Assembly: GCA_934667845.1 (NCBI GenBank)
Contig: CAKUMQ010000043.1
Coordinates: forward strand, 1-22,609
DNA from: an uncultured Eubacteriales bacterium
GTDB taxonomy: Bacteria > Bacillota > Clostridia > Oscillospirales > Acutalibacteraceae
DNA length: 22,609 nucleotides
Direction: 5' to 3'
Below are positions 1 to 6,687 of this stretch, piece by piece. The translations under genes were made by a program, and so were the position numbers. Numbering within the stretch: position 1 is the stretch's first letter; every line of letters begins with the position of its first letter. The notes under the pieces are model-generated. The model saw nothing but the letters and a program-made list of their open reading frames with translations. It searched no databases and had not been told where the DNA came from.

Positions 1-546
1 GGCGATCCGGAGCTCAAACAGGTCGAGGATGTGTTCGTCAACGAGACGGACGAGATCGTTCATGTGCGCTACGGCGACACCGAGATCGACGCGACCCCGA
101 CTCACCCGTTCTACACCCCCGACCGCGGCTGGGTCAGCGCGGTAAACCTCCGTGCAGGCGACCGGCTCCAGCTCGTCAACGGCGAATATGTCACCGTCGA
201 GCAGGTCCAGCACGAGATACTGGAATCACCGATCAAGGTATATAACTTTGAGGTTGAAGGATTCCACACCTACTATGTAGGCAATAACAGTGTTTTAGTT
301 CACAATACATGTGGAAAAAAACCAACAAGTCCAAATCAAATGCAGAAACAAGTTGAACGAGGGCAAGCACCTCGTACAGTTGTTCGTGTAGATAATCCAA
401 AGGATTCGGGGCAATTACCACATATTCATTTTAGCGATGGCACAGCAATGAATATAGATGGAAGCATTCATGATGCAATGAATGGCAGGCATACATTAAC
501 AAACAGTGAACGAATTTGGATCTTTGATAACGGATGGGGAGGCTGA
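1..546 (+). CDS. Polymorphic toxin C-terminus (HINT domain + toxin tip), 5' partial
   Basis: The reading frame is open from the first base, so this is the last ~181 residues of a larger protein. The first ~100 residues have the features of a pretoxin HINT (intein/hedgehog-type) self-cleaving domain: a THPFYT block, a GD turn, YNFEVEGFHTYYVG, and the terminal VHN that marks the cleavage point just before the toxin. After VHNTCG the ~80-residue tip contains PHIHFSDGTAMNIDGS and a C-terminal WIFDNGWGG. From memory this resembles the polymorphic toxin type 24 family; that name is tentative and no catalytic mechanism is claimed. Base composition changes sharply near base 240, inside the conserved end of the HINT domain: GC-rich before, AT-rich after, as expected for exchange of toxin tips. 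An RHS-repeat relic at 1840-1965 suggests the parent is an RHS/YD-repeat surface toxin used between competing bacteria. Confidence 0.85.
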   Translation, partial: GDPELKQVEDVFVNETDEIVHVRYGDTEIDATPTHPFYTPDRGWVSAVNLRAGDRLQLVNGEYVTVEQVQHEILESPIKVYNFEVEGFHTYYVGNNSVLVHNTCGKKPTSPNQMQKQVERGQAPRTVVRVDNPKDSGQLPHIHFSDGTAMNIDGSIHDAMNGRHTLTNSERIWIFDNGWGG

Positions 547-550
547 TCTT

Positions 551-790
551 ATGAAAATTTATGCTGAAAAAAACAAAGAGACCGATAGTGTTGAGATAGT
601 ACTTAACTATCAGGAACTGAAAAAAACAGTAGATTCTTTAAAGAAATTCGAAGACAAAGTCAACCAATTTAAAGCAAAAAACAAAGAGACAGGGAACTTG
701 GGCTTTACACATTTACATTTAAAGGACTGTGGTGTGATAGATAAAAACAGCAACTCAGATATTGTCTTTTATCTGGATCTAAATGAATAA
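551..790 (+). CDS. Probable immunity protein for the upstream toxin
   Basis: A 79-residue, Lys- and Glu-rich cytosolic protein without signal or membrane segment. The chosen start is the ATG four bases after the toxin stop; the frame is open further upstream, but only inside the toxin gene. No strong Shine-Dalgarno is seen beyond the GGGGAGG that lies in the last toxin codons, so translational coupling to the toxin is likely. The low GC content matches the toxin tip and not the HINT part, so tip and immunity gene probably moved as one cassette. Visible sequence includes a helical, charged middle and FTHLHLKD near residue 54. Polymorphic toxin loci place the cognate immunity gene directly behind the toxin; that position is the main evidence. 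I do not assign an Imm family. Confidence 0.7.
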   Translation: MKIYAEKNKETDSVEIVLNYQELKKTVDSLKKFEDKVNQFKAKNKETGNLGFTHLHLKDCGVIDKNSNSDIVFYLDLNE

Positions 791-907
791 ATAATCTCTC
801 AGCAAGTATCGTGCTTAGTCGCCCAAACGCAGATCTGTCCGGAATATTCCTAAAACCTGTATGCGTTTGTGATCCTCAATGGATATGTATCTAATAAGGA
901 GCCTTTT

Positions 908-1309
908 ATGAGGAGATATGTATGTGCCGCGTTGCTTTTATGCGTTTTGCTTTCTTTTACGGGCTGCAGCGGGGGAAGCTATGCGCTGAAAAAATCTGCC
1001 GAGCAGATCGAGAGCATAGACATCGTTTGGGCGGAAAGCAGCCTTAACTATACGGTTTCAAAAACGCTTTCTGACACAGAGAGGGCTGCTTTTCTCGAAA
1101 GATTCCAATCGATCAAATTTTATCGCTATCTTGTCGGAGAAGCCATGCCGGTCTGCGGAGAAGCCGCGAAAATAACCTATCAGAGCGGGGATTATGAAAT
1201 GATCTGCGCTCTTGAGGCGGAATATGTGAAGGATGGAAAGGTTTCTTCGATTCGAAAAAGCTGTGACGAACAAGAGCTTCATACCCTTCTGGACAGTTTT
1301 TTGGGGTGA
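908..1309 (+). CDS. Small predicted lipoprotein, function unknown
   Basis: A 133-residue protein. The start at 908 is preferred over an upstream ATG at 869 because AAGGAG sits at 896-901, six bases ahead, and because the protein then begins with a textbook lipoprotein signal: MRRY, a hydrophobic Leu/Cys/Val stretch, and the lipobox FTGC followed by SGGS. Lipidation is expected at the cysteine at residue 20. The mature part is about 110 residues, mixed charge, with no domain I recognise. It lies between a toxin/immunity pair and another possible immunity gene, so an extracellular immunity or toxin-related role is possible but is inference from position only. Confidence 0.75.
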   Translation: MRRYVCAALLLCVLLSFTGCSGGSYALKKSAEQIESIDIVWAESSLNYTVSKTLSDTERAAFLERFQSIKFYRYLVGEAMPVCGEAAKITYQSGDYEMICALEAEYVKDGKVSSIRKSCDEQELHTLLDSFLG

Positions 1310-1357
1310 ATGGGTCAGGGGCGGTTCCTTAACGGACAATGCAGAGAGGATAAAGCT

Positions 1358-1798
1358 ATGTGGTATGAAGTCAAAAACGCTAAGGATGCGATGGAGTTTT
1401 TGAATAGAATGGGCTTTTTTCATGACAGCTGTATAAAGGAAATGAAATATTACAGCGGGGCCTTTGTAAATGAGGACTTATCCATGCATCCCACAAATAA
1501 TTGCAGAACACTAAGTGTGATCATACAGCGGCAATTTCCGGAAAATCCTATGGTCGAAATGCAGTTTTCGGGACTTCAGCATCTGCGGCTATCCCCGCTT
1601 GACACAACATTTACTTGTGAAATACTTGATTCAACCTTACTATGGAAGAATAGTTGTGTATATTGGTGTGATTGCGGCGGGCTGACAATAGCAGATCTGG
1701 AAAATTATGAGGGAACAATGGTCTGTGCATCCGGATTGCGATGGCGTTCAATTGACGGATATATGGATCAGAACGAATTTTACGCTTCGGTAACATAA
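1358..1798 (+). CDS. Hypothetical protein, candidate orphan immunity protein
   Basis: A 146-residue soluble protein. The start at 1358 is chosen because AGAGGA lies at 1345-1350, seven bases before the ATG; the longer open frame back to 1310 has no such site. The N-terminal motif GFFHDSCIKEM resembles the FHD(A/S) segment near the start of several small immunity-protein families of polymorphic toxin loci (Imm50-like), but this is a weak, remembered similarity. The rest is a beta-rich, Trp/Cys-containing sequence. Lying between a toxin/immunity pair and an RHS scar, it fits an orphan immunity gene left after its toxin was lost. An unrelated hypothetical protein cannot be excluded. Confidence 0.65.
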   Translation: MWYEVKNAKDAMEFLNRMGFFHDSCIKEMKYYSGAFVNEDLSMHPTNNCRTLSVIIQRQFPENPMVEMQFSGLQHLRLSPLDTTFTCEILDSTLLWKNSCVYWCDCGGLTIADLENYEGTMVCASGLRWRSIDGYMDQNEFYASVT

Positions 1799-1809
1799 AA
1801 ATGTCTTTG

Positions 1810-1839
1810 TGCCCGCGCCGGGATACCCCGGCGCGGGCA
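1810..1839. repeat. Perfect GC-rich inverted repeat (13-bp arms, ATAC loop)
   Basis: The arms at 1810-1822 and 1827-1839 are exactly complementary around the four-base loop ATAC. The repeat starts 12 bases after the stop of the gene ending at 1798 and ends exactly where the RHS-like fragment begins. There is no T-tract on either side, so it is not a clear intrinsic terminator. It could be a recombination scar or an mRNA 3' stabilising hairpin. Confidence 0.7.
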
Positions 1840-1965
1840 TACACAGAGTGCAACACCGACGGGATCCGCCCGCAGAAAACGGTAAATGGCGGAACGACCC
1901 GCTACACGCTGAGCGGCACGCAGGTGCTTGCTCAGCAGACCGGCACGGACGTGCCGATCTACTTT
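1840..1965 (+). pseudogene. RHS/YD-repeat protein fragment
   Basis: In the frame read from 1840 the translation contains NTDGIRPQKTVNG, TTRYTLSGTQVLAQQ and TGTDVPIYFE. This is the pattern of the RHS-associated core repeats of Gram-positive RHS toxins (DGIRTQK, Y.L.G..VL..., YFYD). It has no start codon with a ribosome site and the homology stops after IYFE, about 42 residues in total. It is a relic, probably left by recombination between RHS genes or by loss of an adjacent toxin gene, and it supports an RHS-type parent for the toxin at 1-546. Its GC content is like the core genome, not like the toxin tip. Confidence 0.7.
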
Positions 1966-1998
1966 GAGCAGACTATGTTTCGAACGCACGATCGGCAT

Positions 1999-2026
1999 AA
2001 AAAAGGAGCAGGTACCAGCCCTGCTC
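1999..2026 (-). terminator. Second (distal) intrinsic terminator behind the tRNA gene
   Basis: Arms GAGCAGG (2006-2012) and CCTGCTC (2020-2026) flank a seven-base loop. Read on the - strand, the stem is followed after one C by six T (1999-2004). It stands in series behind the terminator at 2040-2081. Confidence 0.65.
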
Positions 2027-2039
2027 AAAAAAGAAGCAT

Positions 2040-2081
2040 AAAAAACGAGTGTTCATAACTCAGATCCGTTATGAACACTCG
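2040..2081 (-). terminator. Intrinsic terminator of tRNA-Pro
   Basis: A perfect 14-bp stem (2046-2059 with 2068-2081) and an eight-base loop. On the - strand it is followed by T at 2040-2045. It begins four bases after the tRNA CCA end, so it belongs to the tRNA transcript. Confidence 0.9.
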
Positions 2082-2084
2082 CTA

Positions 2085-2160
2085 TGGTCCGAGTGGCGAG
2101 ACTTGAACTCACGGCCTCTTGACCCCCAGTCAAGCGCGCTACCAACTGCGCCACACCCGG
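2085..2160 (-). tRNA. tRNA-Pro (anticodon GGG)
   Basis: The reverse complement folds as a full cloverleaf. The acceptor stem is CCGGGTG/CACTCGG with one G-T wobble, followed by T8 and G9. The D-arm is GCGC...GCGC. The anticodon stem CTTGA/TCAAG carries the loop CTGGGGG, so bases 34-36 read GGG (proline). The variable loop is AGGCC and the T-arm is GTGAG-TTCAAGT-CTCGC. Discriminator A and CCA are encoded. The gene has its own promoter (2193-2221) and terminators. tRNA genes are common integration sites; here the toxin/RHS region abuts the 3' side, but no duplicated tRNA end is seen in the window. Confidence 0.95.
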
Positions 2161-2192
2161 ATATGCGGTTATCCTATCAAACCGCGAAGTGT

Positions 2193-2221
2193 ATTATAGC
2201 ATGTCTTGCGGGAAAAAGCAA
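2193..2221 (-). promoter_or_regulatory. Promoter of tRNA-Pro
   Basis: On the - strand, -35 TTGCTT (2216-2221), a 17-base spacer, and a perfect -10 TATAAT (2193-2198), about 32 bases before the mature tRNA 5' end. Confidence 0.8.
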
Positions 2222-2253
2222 GGGGTCAATCGGCTTTTTTTGCATTTTCCCGC
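2208..2253 (-). other. Long stem-loop between mtnN and the tRNA promoter
   Basis: The 14-base arms at 2208-2221 and 2240-2253 pair at 13 of 14 positions around an 18-base loop. It lies 22 bases after the mtnN stop and could end the mtnN transcript, although the T-run is within the stem rather than after it. It overlaps the -35 box of the tRNA promoter. Confidence 0.45.
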
Positions 2254-2275
2254 ACTTTTTTCTGCCGCCGCTGTT

Positions 2276-2980
2276 TTACAGCCGCCGCAGCACGCGCAAA
2301 AGGACGGCGGCGGAACGGGCGGCAGCTTCCTTTTCAAACGCGTCAAACGACGCGGGCGCTTCGCCGTCCGCCAGATCGGACACGGCGCGCACGATCAGGA
2401 ACGGGACGCGGTTGGCAGCGGCGGTCTGCGCGATCGCGCCGCCCTCCATTTCCGCCACCGCGGCGGAAAATTCCGCGGCAATACGGGCTTTCAGCGCCGC
2501 ATCCGCCACAAATACGTCGCCTGTGGCGATCACGCCCTCAACGGCGGGAACCGCAAGGGCGGCGGCTTCCTCGGCAAACAGCCGCCGCAGATTTTCGTCG
2601 GCGACAAACCGGGTCGGCTCACGGTCATCGCCGCCGTCGCAGAGAAAGCCGCGCACATGACCGAACGCGGTCACGTCAAAATCATGCTGGACGGCATAGG
2701 TGGACAGCACCGTATCCCCGAGCTTCAGCCCCGGGGCAATACCGCCCGCCACGCCGGTGTTGATCAGGCAGCGCACGGCAAAGCGGTCGATCATCGCCTG
2801 TGCGCACATGGCGGCGCAGACCTTGCCGATGCCGCAGCGGGCAATCACGACGGAGACATTTTCGAGCGATCCGGTCGTAAACACGGTCTTGCCGACCGTG
2901 ACCGTGCGGCAGTCCTGCATTTTCTTCAGCAAAAGCGCAACCTCTGATTCCATTGCGCCGATCAATCCCACGGGCAGCAT
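2276..2980 (-). CDS. mtnN: 5'-methylthioadenosine/S-adenosylhomocysteine nucleosidase
   Basis: A 234-residue protein, the normal length for MTA/SAH nucleosidase (Pfs). It splits adenine from methylthioadenosine and S-adenosylhomocysteine, feeding methionine and adenine salvage and the activated-methyl cycle. All family landmarks are present: GAMESE at the N-terminus (catalytic Glu11), INTGVAGG (73-80), VQHDFD (97-102), the ribose-binding MEGGAIAQ with Glu179, and the catalytic Asp202 in AVSDLAD. The start is supported by AAGGAG just upstream. It is the last gene of a leftward run, 18 bases after the small cysteine-containing gene, so probably co-transcribed. High GC and Ala-rich like its neighbours. 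Confidence 0.95.
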   Translation of the reverse strand: MLPVGLIGAMESEVALLLKKMQDCRTVTVGKTVFTTGSLENVSVVIARCGIGKVCAAMCAQAMIDRFAVRCLINTGVAGGIAPGLKLGDTVLSTYAVQHDFDVTAFGHVRGFLCDGGDDREPTRFVADENLRRLFAEEAAALAVPAVEGVIATGDVFVADAALKARIAAEFSAAVAEMEGGAIAQTAAANRVPFLIVRAVSDLADGEAPASFDAFEKEAAARSAAVLLRVLRRL

Positions 2981-2998
2981 ACGGTCTTCTCTCCTTTT

Positions 2999-3226
2999 TC
3001 AGTCCAGACGGAAATCCTCCTCGCTGAACGAGGCGGCAGCGGGCGGGGCGGGCGGCGGCGACGGGATGCGCCGCAGCGGATCATACACATACCGGCGGCA
3101 GCGGTGATACAGGGGGACAACACCCTTGTGCGGGCAGAGCACGGCGCGCCCGTCCGCGGTGCGCTTGCCGTGCCGGCAATGCGCACAGGCGGGTTCCACC
3201 GTGTTGCCGTAGAGCTTTCGCCGCAT
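2999..3226 (-). CDS. Small conserved cysteine-containing protein, function unknown
   Basis: A 75-residue basic protein. It contains CAHC (residues 14-17), a third Cys at 31 before PHKGVVP and a fourth in HRCRR at 43, a CxxC-x13-C-x11-C arrangement that could bind zinc. It continues with YVYDPLRRIP, a Pro/Ala-rich stretch and an acidic end (SEEDFRLD). The YDPL(K/R)R.P and terminal EDF pattern is, as I recall it, seen in small uncharacterised proteins of many Clostridia. The start is supported by a GGGGGGAGGG sequence just upstream. The tight spacing to mtnN (18 bases) suggests one transcript. No biochemical role can be assigned. Confidence 0.75.
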   Translation of the reverse strand: MRRKLYGNTVEPACAHCRHGKRTADGRAVLCPHKGVVPLYHRCRRYVYDPLRRIPSPPPAPPAAASFSEEDFRLD

Positions 3227-3290
3227 GGCTGCCCTCCCCCCCTTTCGTAAATATACAATAAGTAATTTTAGTCAGCAGAAATACTATTCG

Positions 3291-3794
3291 TTATCGTTTT
3301 GATTGCCGTCCCGACGGGGGACGGCGGCGCAGTGCGCGGAAAAATGCGGTCAGGCGGGCGGCGCACTCCTCCTGCAGCAGTCCGCCCTGCACCGCGGGAT
3401 GGTGGTTGAAGGGCAGGGCGTAGAGGTCGGTCAGCGTGCCGCAGCAGCCCGCCTTCGGGTCGGGCGCGCCGAAGATAACGCGGTCGAGCCGCGCGTTCAG
3501 AATCGCGCCCGCACACATGGGACACGGCTCCAGCGTCACATAGATCTCGCCGCCGAACAGGCGCCAGCCGCCCGCGCGGCGGCATGCCTCGTCGATCGCC
3601 TCCAGCTCGGCATGGGCAAGGGCGTGGCGCATGCCCTCGCGGCGGTTACGCCCGGTGCCGATCACCTCACCGCCGCGCACGACCACCGCACCGACCGGCA
3701 CCTCGCCCTCGGCAGCCGCTTCATCAGCCAGCGCGAGCGCCAGCCGCATGTAATCCTCCGGCGTTTTCGCCGCCTGTCTCTCCGGCTCGGTCAT
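3291..3794 (-). CDS. tadA: tRNA(adenine-34) deaminase TadA
   Basis: A 167-residue protein of the cytidine/deoxycytidylate deaminase fold. TadA converts adenosine 34 to inosine in tRNA-Arg(ACG). The zinc-binding and catalytic signatures are intact: HAE at residues 61-63 (proton-shuttle Glu63) and PCPMC at 90-94 (Cys91, Cys94), with EVPVGAVVV near residue 31. The ATG at 3794 is chosen because it forms an ATGA overlap with the stop of the upstream CPBP gene, and because homologues begin close to this point; the frame is open 20 codons further, but inside the other gene. The overlap implies translational coupling. The C-terminus is Arg-rich and variable. Confidence 0.95.
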   Translation of the reverse strand: MTEPERQAAKTPEDYMRLALALADEAAAEGEVPVGAVVVRGGEVIGTGRNRREGMRHALAHAELEAIDEACRRAGGWRLFGGEIYVTLEPCPMCAGAILNARLDRVIFGAPDPKAGCCGTLTDLYALPFNHHPAVQGGLLQEECAARLTAFFRALRRRPPSGRQSKR

Positions 3795-4834
3795 GCGGAG
3801 GTGAGCACGGAGCTGAGCACCGTCAGCACACCGAACAGGATCAGGGCGATCCACATGCAGGGGGAGCCGAGCAGGGCGGCGCGGCGCTTATCTGCCGGCA
3901 GCGCCGTCAGCAGCGGCTTTGGCAGCACCGTCAGCGCGGAACGGCCAAACAGCAGCACGCCGAGCACCGCCACGCCGAGTATCGCCAGTCCGGCAAACAC
4001 CGCAACCGTCAGCTGGTTCGCGGCTTCCTCGGACATATACAGCGACGCCCATTCCAGCGCTGTCGCCATGCCGTTATTCAGAAAATGGATCGTAACGGAG
4101 ACCCAGATATTTCCGGTCTTGATCACGAGCCAGCCCATCATCAGACCGAGCAGGAACGCAAAGGGAAATTGCAGCAGATTGGTGTGCATCAGCCCGAACA
4201 GCAGCGCCGACAGCACAATGGCGGCGCCGTCACCGAGCGGCCGCAGCCCGATCAGCACAAAGCCGCGGAACACCATTTCCTCAAGCAGCGCGGGCAGCAC
4301 GGCAAAGATGAACAAATTGAGCAGCAGACTCGCTATCCCTTTTTCCGTATACAGCTCGGTCTCCGGCATATTGATGCCGAACAGCGACCAGACATTCACC
4401 CATGTGCCGGTGAGCAGGTTGGACAGGATGCAGCCGCCCATGCCGACGGTGACAGCCGCGGCAAAGGTGGCGGGACGCACCCGCTGATGCATGCCGAAAG
4501 GGTTCCGCTTTACGCGAAAACACAGGGCGGAAAACCACATCGGCGCGCCCATCATGACCGCGTAGATCGCCATGTAGACAAAGAGGAACACCGTGTGATC
4601 AAGTCCCCAGTAGCGGTCATTCGCGATCGCGGACAGGTCGGTTAGCCCGAACAGCGACAGCAGCCACAAAACGACCGAGGCGATGATCTGCTGCAAAAAG
4701 ATCAGCAGCAGCATACCCGTGCCGAGGAAATGCCCCTCCCGCCGCAGCGCGCGGCGTTCAAGCTCCGCCGGAGAGGGCGGCAAAACGACCGGCGCATAGG
4801 GGGGATACGGGGGGTACGGAGAATACGGCAGCAT
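3791..4834 (-). CDS. CPBP-family intramembrane metalloprotease
   Basis: A 347-residue multi-pass membrane protein. After a Pro/Tyr-rich N-terminus (residues 1-20) there are about eight hydrophobic segments. The CPBP (Abi, Rce1-like) signature is complete: EEMVFR with the Glu pair at 185-186 and Arg190, FGLMHTN with His217, and HFLNN with His250 and Asn254. These residues bind metal and activate water in Rce1-type proteases. In bacteria such proteins have varied roles (bacteriocin immunity, membrane-protein turnover); the substrate here is unknown. AAGGAGG lies ten bases before the ATG. The gene is 30 bases after the ABC-F gene and overlaps tadA by four bases, so it is in an operon. No bacteriocin gene is nearby. 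Confidence 0.88.
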   Translation of the reverse strand: MLPYSPYPPYPPYAPVVLPPSPAELERRALRREGHFLGTGMLLLIFLQQIIASVVLWLLSLFGLTDLSAIANDRYWGLDHTVFLFVYMAIYAVMMGAPMWFSALCFRVKRNPFGMHQRVRPATFAAAVTVGMGGCILSNLLTGTWVNVWSLFGINMPETELYTEKGIASLLLNLFIFAVLPALLEEMVFRGFVLIGLRPLGDGAAIVLSALLFGLMHTNLLQFPFAFLLGLMMGWLVIKTGNIWVSVTIHFLNNGMATALEWASLYMSEEAANQLTVAVFAGLAILGVAVLGVLLFGRSALTVLPKPLLTALPADKRRAALLGSPCMWIALILFGVLTVLSSVLTSA

Positions 4835-4864
4835 ATCCGAAATGCCTCCTTTTTCTGACGGGGA

Positions 4865-6460
4865 TCACTGCCCCGCCTTGAATGCCAGGAAATCGTCGTA
4901 GGTCATCATTTTGTCCAGCAGCGTGCCGTCCGGCTGAATTTCGATAATGCGGTTGGCGACGGTCTGGATAAACTGGTGGTCATAGGAGGAGAACAGCACG
5001 TTGCCCTTGAAATCCATGAGCCCGTCGTTGACGGCGGTGATGGATTCGAGGTCGAGGTGGTTCGTCGGCTGATCGAGGATCAGCACATTGGAGCCGAACA
5101 TCATCATGCGGGACAGCATACAGCGCACCTTTTCGCCGCCGGAAAGCACCCTGACGGGCTTTAACACGTCGTCGCCCGAAAACAGCATTTTGCCGAGGAA
5201 GCTGCGCAGATAGGTCTCGGTGTTGTCCTGCGAATACTGCTGGAGCCATTGCAGCAGATTGAGGTCGCTGCCCTCAAAATAGGCGGAGTTATCGCGCGGG
5301 AAATAGGACAGGCTCGTGGTGCCGCCCCATTTGAACGTGCCGGAGGTCGGCTCAAGCTCGCCCGCCAGAATGCGGAACAGCGCCGTGACCGCCAGCTCGT
5401 TCTGACCGACAAAGGCGATCTTATCGCCCTTGTTGACCCGGAAGGTGATGTGATCGAGCACGGTGCGCCCCTCCGTCTCATAGGTGAGGTCCTCGACCGT
5501 GAGGATCTCCTTTCCGGCTTCGCGGTCCATCGTGAAGCCGACAAAGGGATAGCGCCGCGACGAGGCGGGCATCTCTTCGACCGTCAGCTTGTCGAGCAGC
5601 TTGCGGCGGGAGGTCGCCTGCTTGGACTTGGACTTGTTCGCGGAGAAACGCTGGATAAAGCTCTGCAGCTCGCGGATCTTGTCCTCGTTTTTCTTGTTCT
5701 GCTCCCGCATGACGCGCTGGATCAGCTGCGAGGACTCATACCAGAAGTCGTAGTTGCCGACATAGATCTTGATCTTATTGTAGTCCACATCCACGATATG
5801 AGTGCAGACGTTGTTGAGGAAATGGCGGTCGTGCGACACGACGATGACGGTACCGGCATAGTCCATCAGAAAATCCTCGAGCCACGCGATGGAGGCGATG
5901 TCGAGACCGTTGGTCGGCTCGTCGAGCAGGATGATGTCCGGCTTGCCGAACAGCGCCTGCGCGAGCAGGATCTTCACCTTTTCCTTTTCGCCGACGAGCC
6001 GCATCGGCTCGGTCAGCAGGTCGTCGGACAGCCCGAGGCCCTGCAGGATGCGTCCCGCCTCCGTCTCGGCCTCCCAGCCGTCCAGCTCGGCGAATTCGCC
6101 CTCCAGCTCGGAGGCGCGCACGCCGTCCTCCTCGGAGAAATCCTCCTTGGCATACAGCGCGTCCTTTTCCTTCATGATCTCATACAGGCGCGGATTGCCC
6201 TGGATGATCGTGTCGAGCACGGTGAACTCCTCAAACGCGAAGTGATCCTGCCGCAGCACCGACATGCGGGATTTCGGGTCACGGATGACCTCGCCGGACG
6301 TCGGTTCAAGCTGACCGGACAAAATTTTCAGAAATGTGGATTTTCCGGCGCCGTTTGCACCGATCACGCCGTAGCAGTTGCCGTCGGCAAATTTCAGATC
6401 GACATGGGTGAACAGATTTTGTCCCCCGAATTGAATGCCCACATCGGATACTGTCAGCAA
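4865..6460 (-). CDS. ABC-F family ATPase (YkpA/YbiT-like), one active ATP site
   Basis: A 531-residue protein with two ABC ATPase domains, a charged linker between them (residues ~245-305) and no membrane segment. ABC-F proteins act on the ribosome. NBD1 has Walker A GANGAGKST (34-42), Walker B LLDEPTNGLD with Glu181 and switch His210, but its signature motif is replaced by LVGEKEK (155-161). NBD2 has an intact signature LSGGEK (439-444), but a degenerate Walker A (GQNELAVT, 352-359), Gln464 in place of the catalytic Glu, and Tyr493 in place of the switch His. Because ABC sites form head-to-tail, one composite site is complete and the other lacks everything. From memory, similar degenerate motifs occur in a Firmicute ABC-F subgroup. 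The start codon is TTG (6458-6460), supported by AGGGGG eight bases upstream and by the family N-terminus MLTVS. Confidence 0.92.
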   Translation of the reverse strand: MLTVSDVGIQFGGQNLFTHVDLKFADGNCYGVIGANGAGKSTFLKILSGQLEPTSGEVIRDPKSRMSVLRQDHFAFEEFTVLDTIIQGNPRLYEIMKEKDALYAKEDFSEEDGVRASELEGEFAELDGWEAETEAGRILQGLGLSDDLLTEPMRLVGEKEKVKILLAQALFGKPDIILLDEPTNGLDIASIAWLEDFLMDYAGTVIVVSHDRHFLNNVCTHIVDVDYNKIKIYVGNYDFWYESSQLIQRVMREQNKKNEDKIRELQSFIQRFSANKSKSKQATSRRKLLDKLTVEEMPASSRRYPFVGFTMDREAGKEILTVEDLTYETEGRTVLDHITFRVNKGDKIAFVGQNELAVTALFRILAGELEPTSGTFKWGGTTSLSYFPRDNSAYFEGSDLNLLQWLQQYSQDNTETYLRSFLGKMLFSGDDVLKPVRVLSGGEKVRCMLSRMMMFGSNVLILDQPTNHLDLESITAVNDGLMDFKGNVLFSSYDHQFIQTVANRIIEIQPDGTLLDKMMTYDDFLAFKAGQ

Positions 6461-6626
6461 TGGTCAGACCCCCTATATTCTGTCGGCGCCGTCCGGGCAG
6501 ACGACACCATTTTATCTTTCCCTATTCTACCACAGAATGGGGCGGGAGAAAAGAGGGGATTTCCGGGTTTTGGGCTTTTTTTCGGAATTTTTTCGATTTC
6601 CCCTCCCCGTTCGGCAGATTTTGCGG

Positions 6627-6632
6627 TATAAT
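6627..6632 (+). promoter_or_regulatory. Candidate -10 element of the branching-enzyme gene
   Basis: A perfect TATAAT 55 bases before the start codon in the 227-base divergent gap. No good -35 is seen at 16-18 bases, so this is tentative. The ABC-F promoter must lie in the same gap, but I cannot place it convincingly. Confidence 0.45.
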
Positions 6633-6687
6633 AAGGATATCATTCAGAAGTCATTTCGAGCCGGAAACGGACAGGGAGGTTTCTGCC

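Noticed and set aside
1810..1839. Intrinsic terminator for the gene ending at 1798
   Set aside because: The hairpin is perfect but no T-run follows on either strand; kept only as an inverted repeat.
2085..2160. tRNA-Pro as the attachment site of the toxin region
   Set aside because: No second copy of the tRNA 3' end and no integrase are found on that side of the window.
2049..2947. Several long + strand frames opposite mtnN and across the tRNA
   Set aside because: One crosses the tRNA gene and all have low-complexity Arg/Ala/Gly content. mtnN on the other strand has every catalytic residue.
3303..4645. Long + strand frames opposite tadA and the CPBP gene
   Set aside because: They are shadow frames: the opposing genes have intact motifs and coupled starts.
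3791..4834. CPBP protease as a bacteriocin immunity/maturation gene
   Set aside because: No bacteriocin-like precursor or transporter is near; it is coupled to tadA in a housekeeping run, so no bacteriocin role is claimed.
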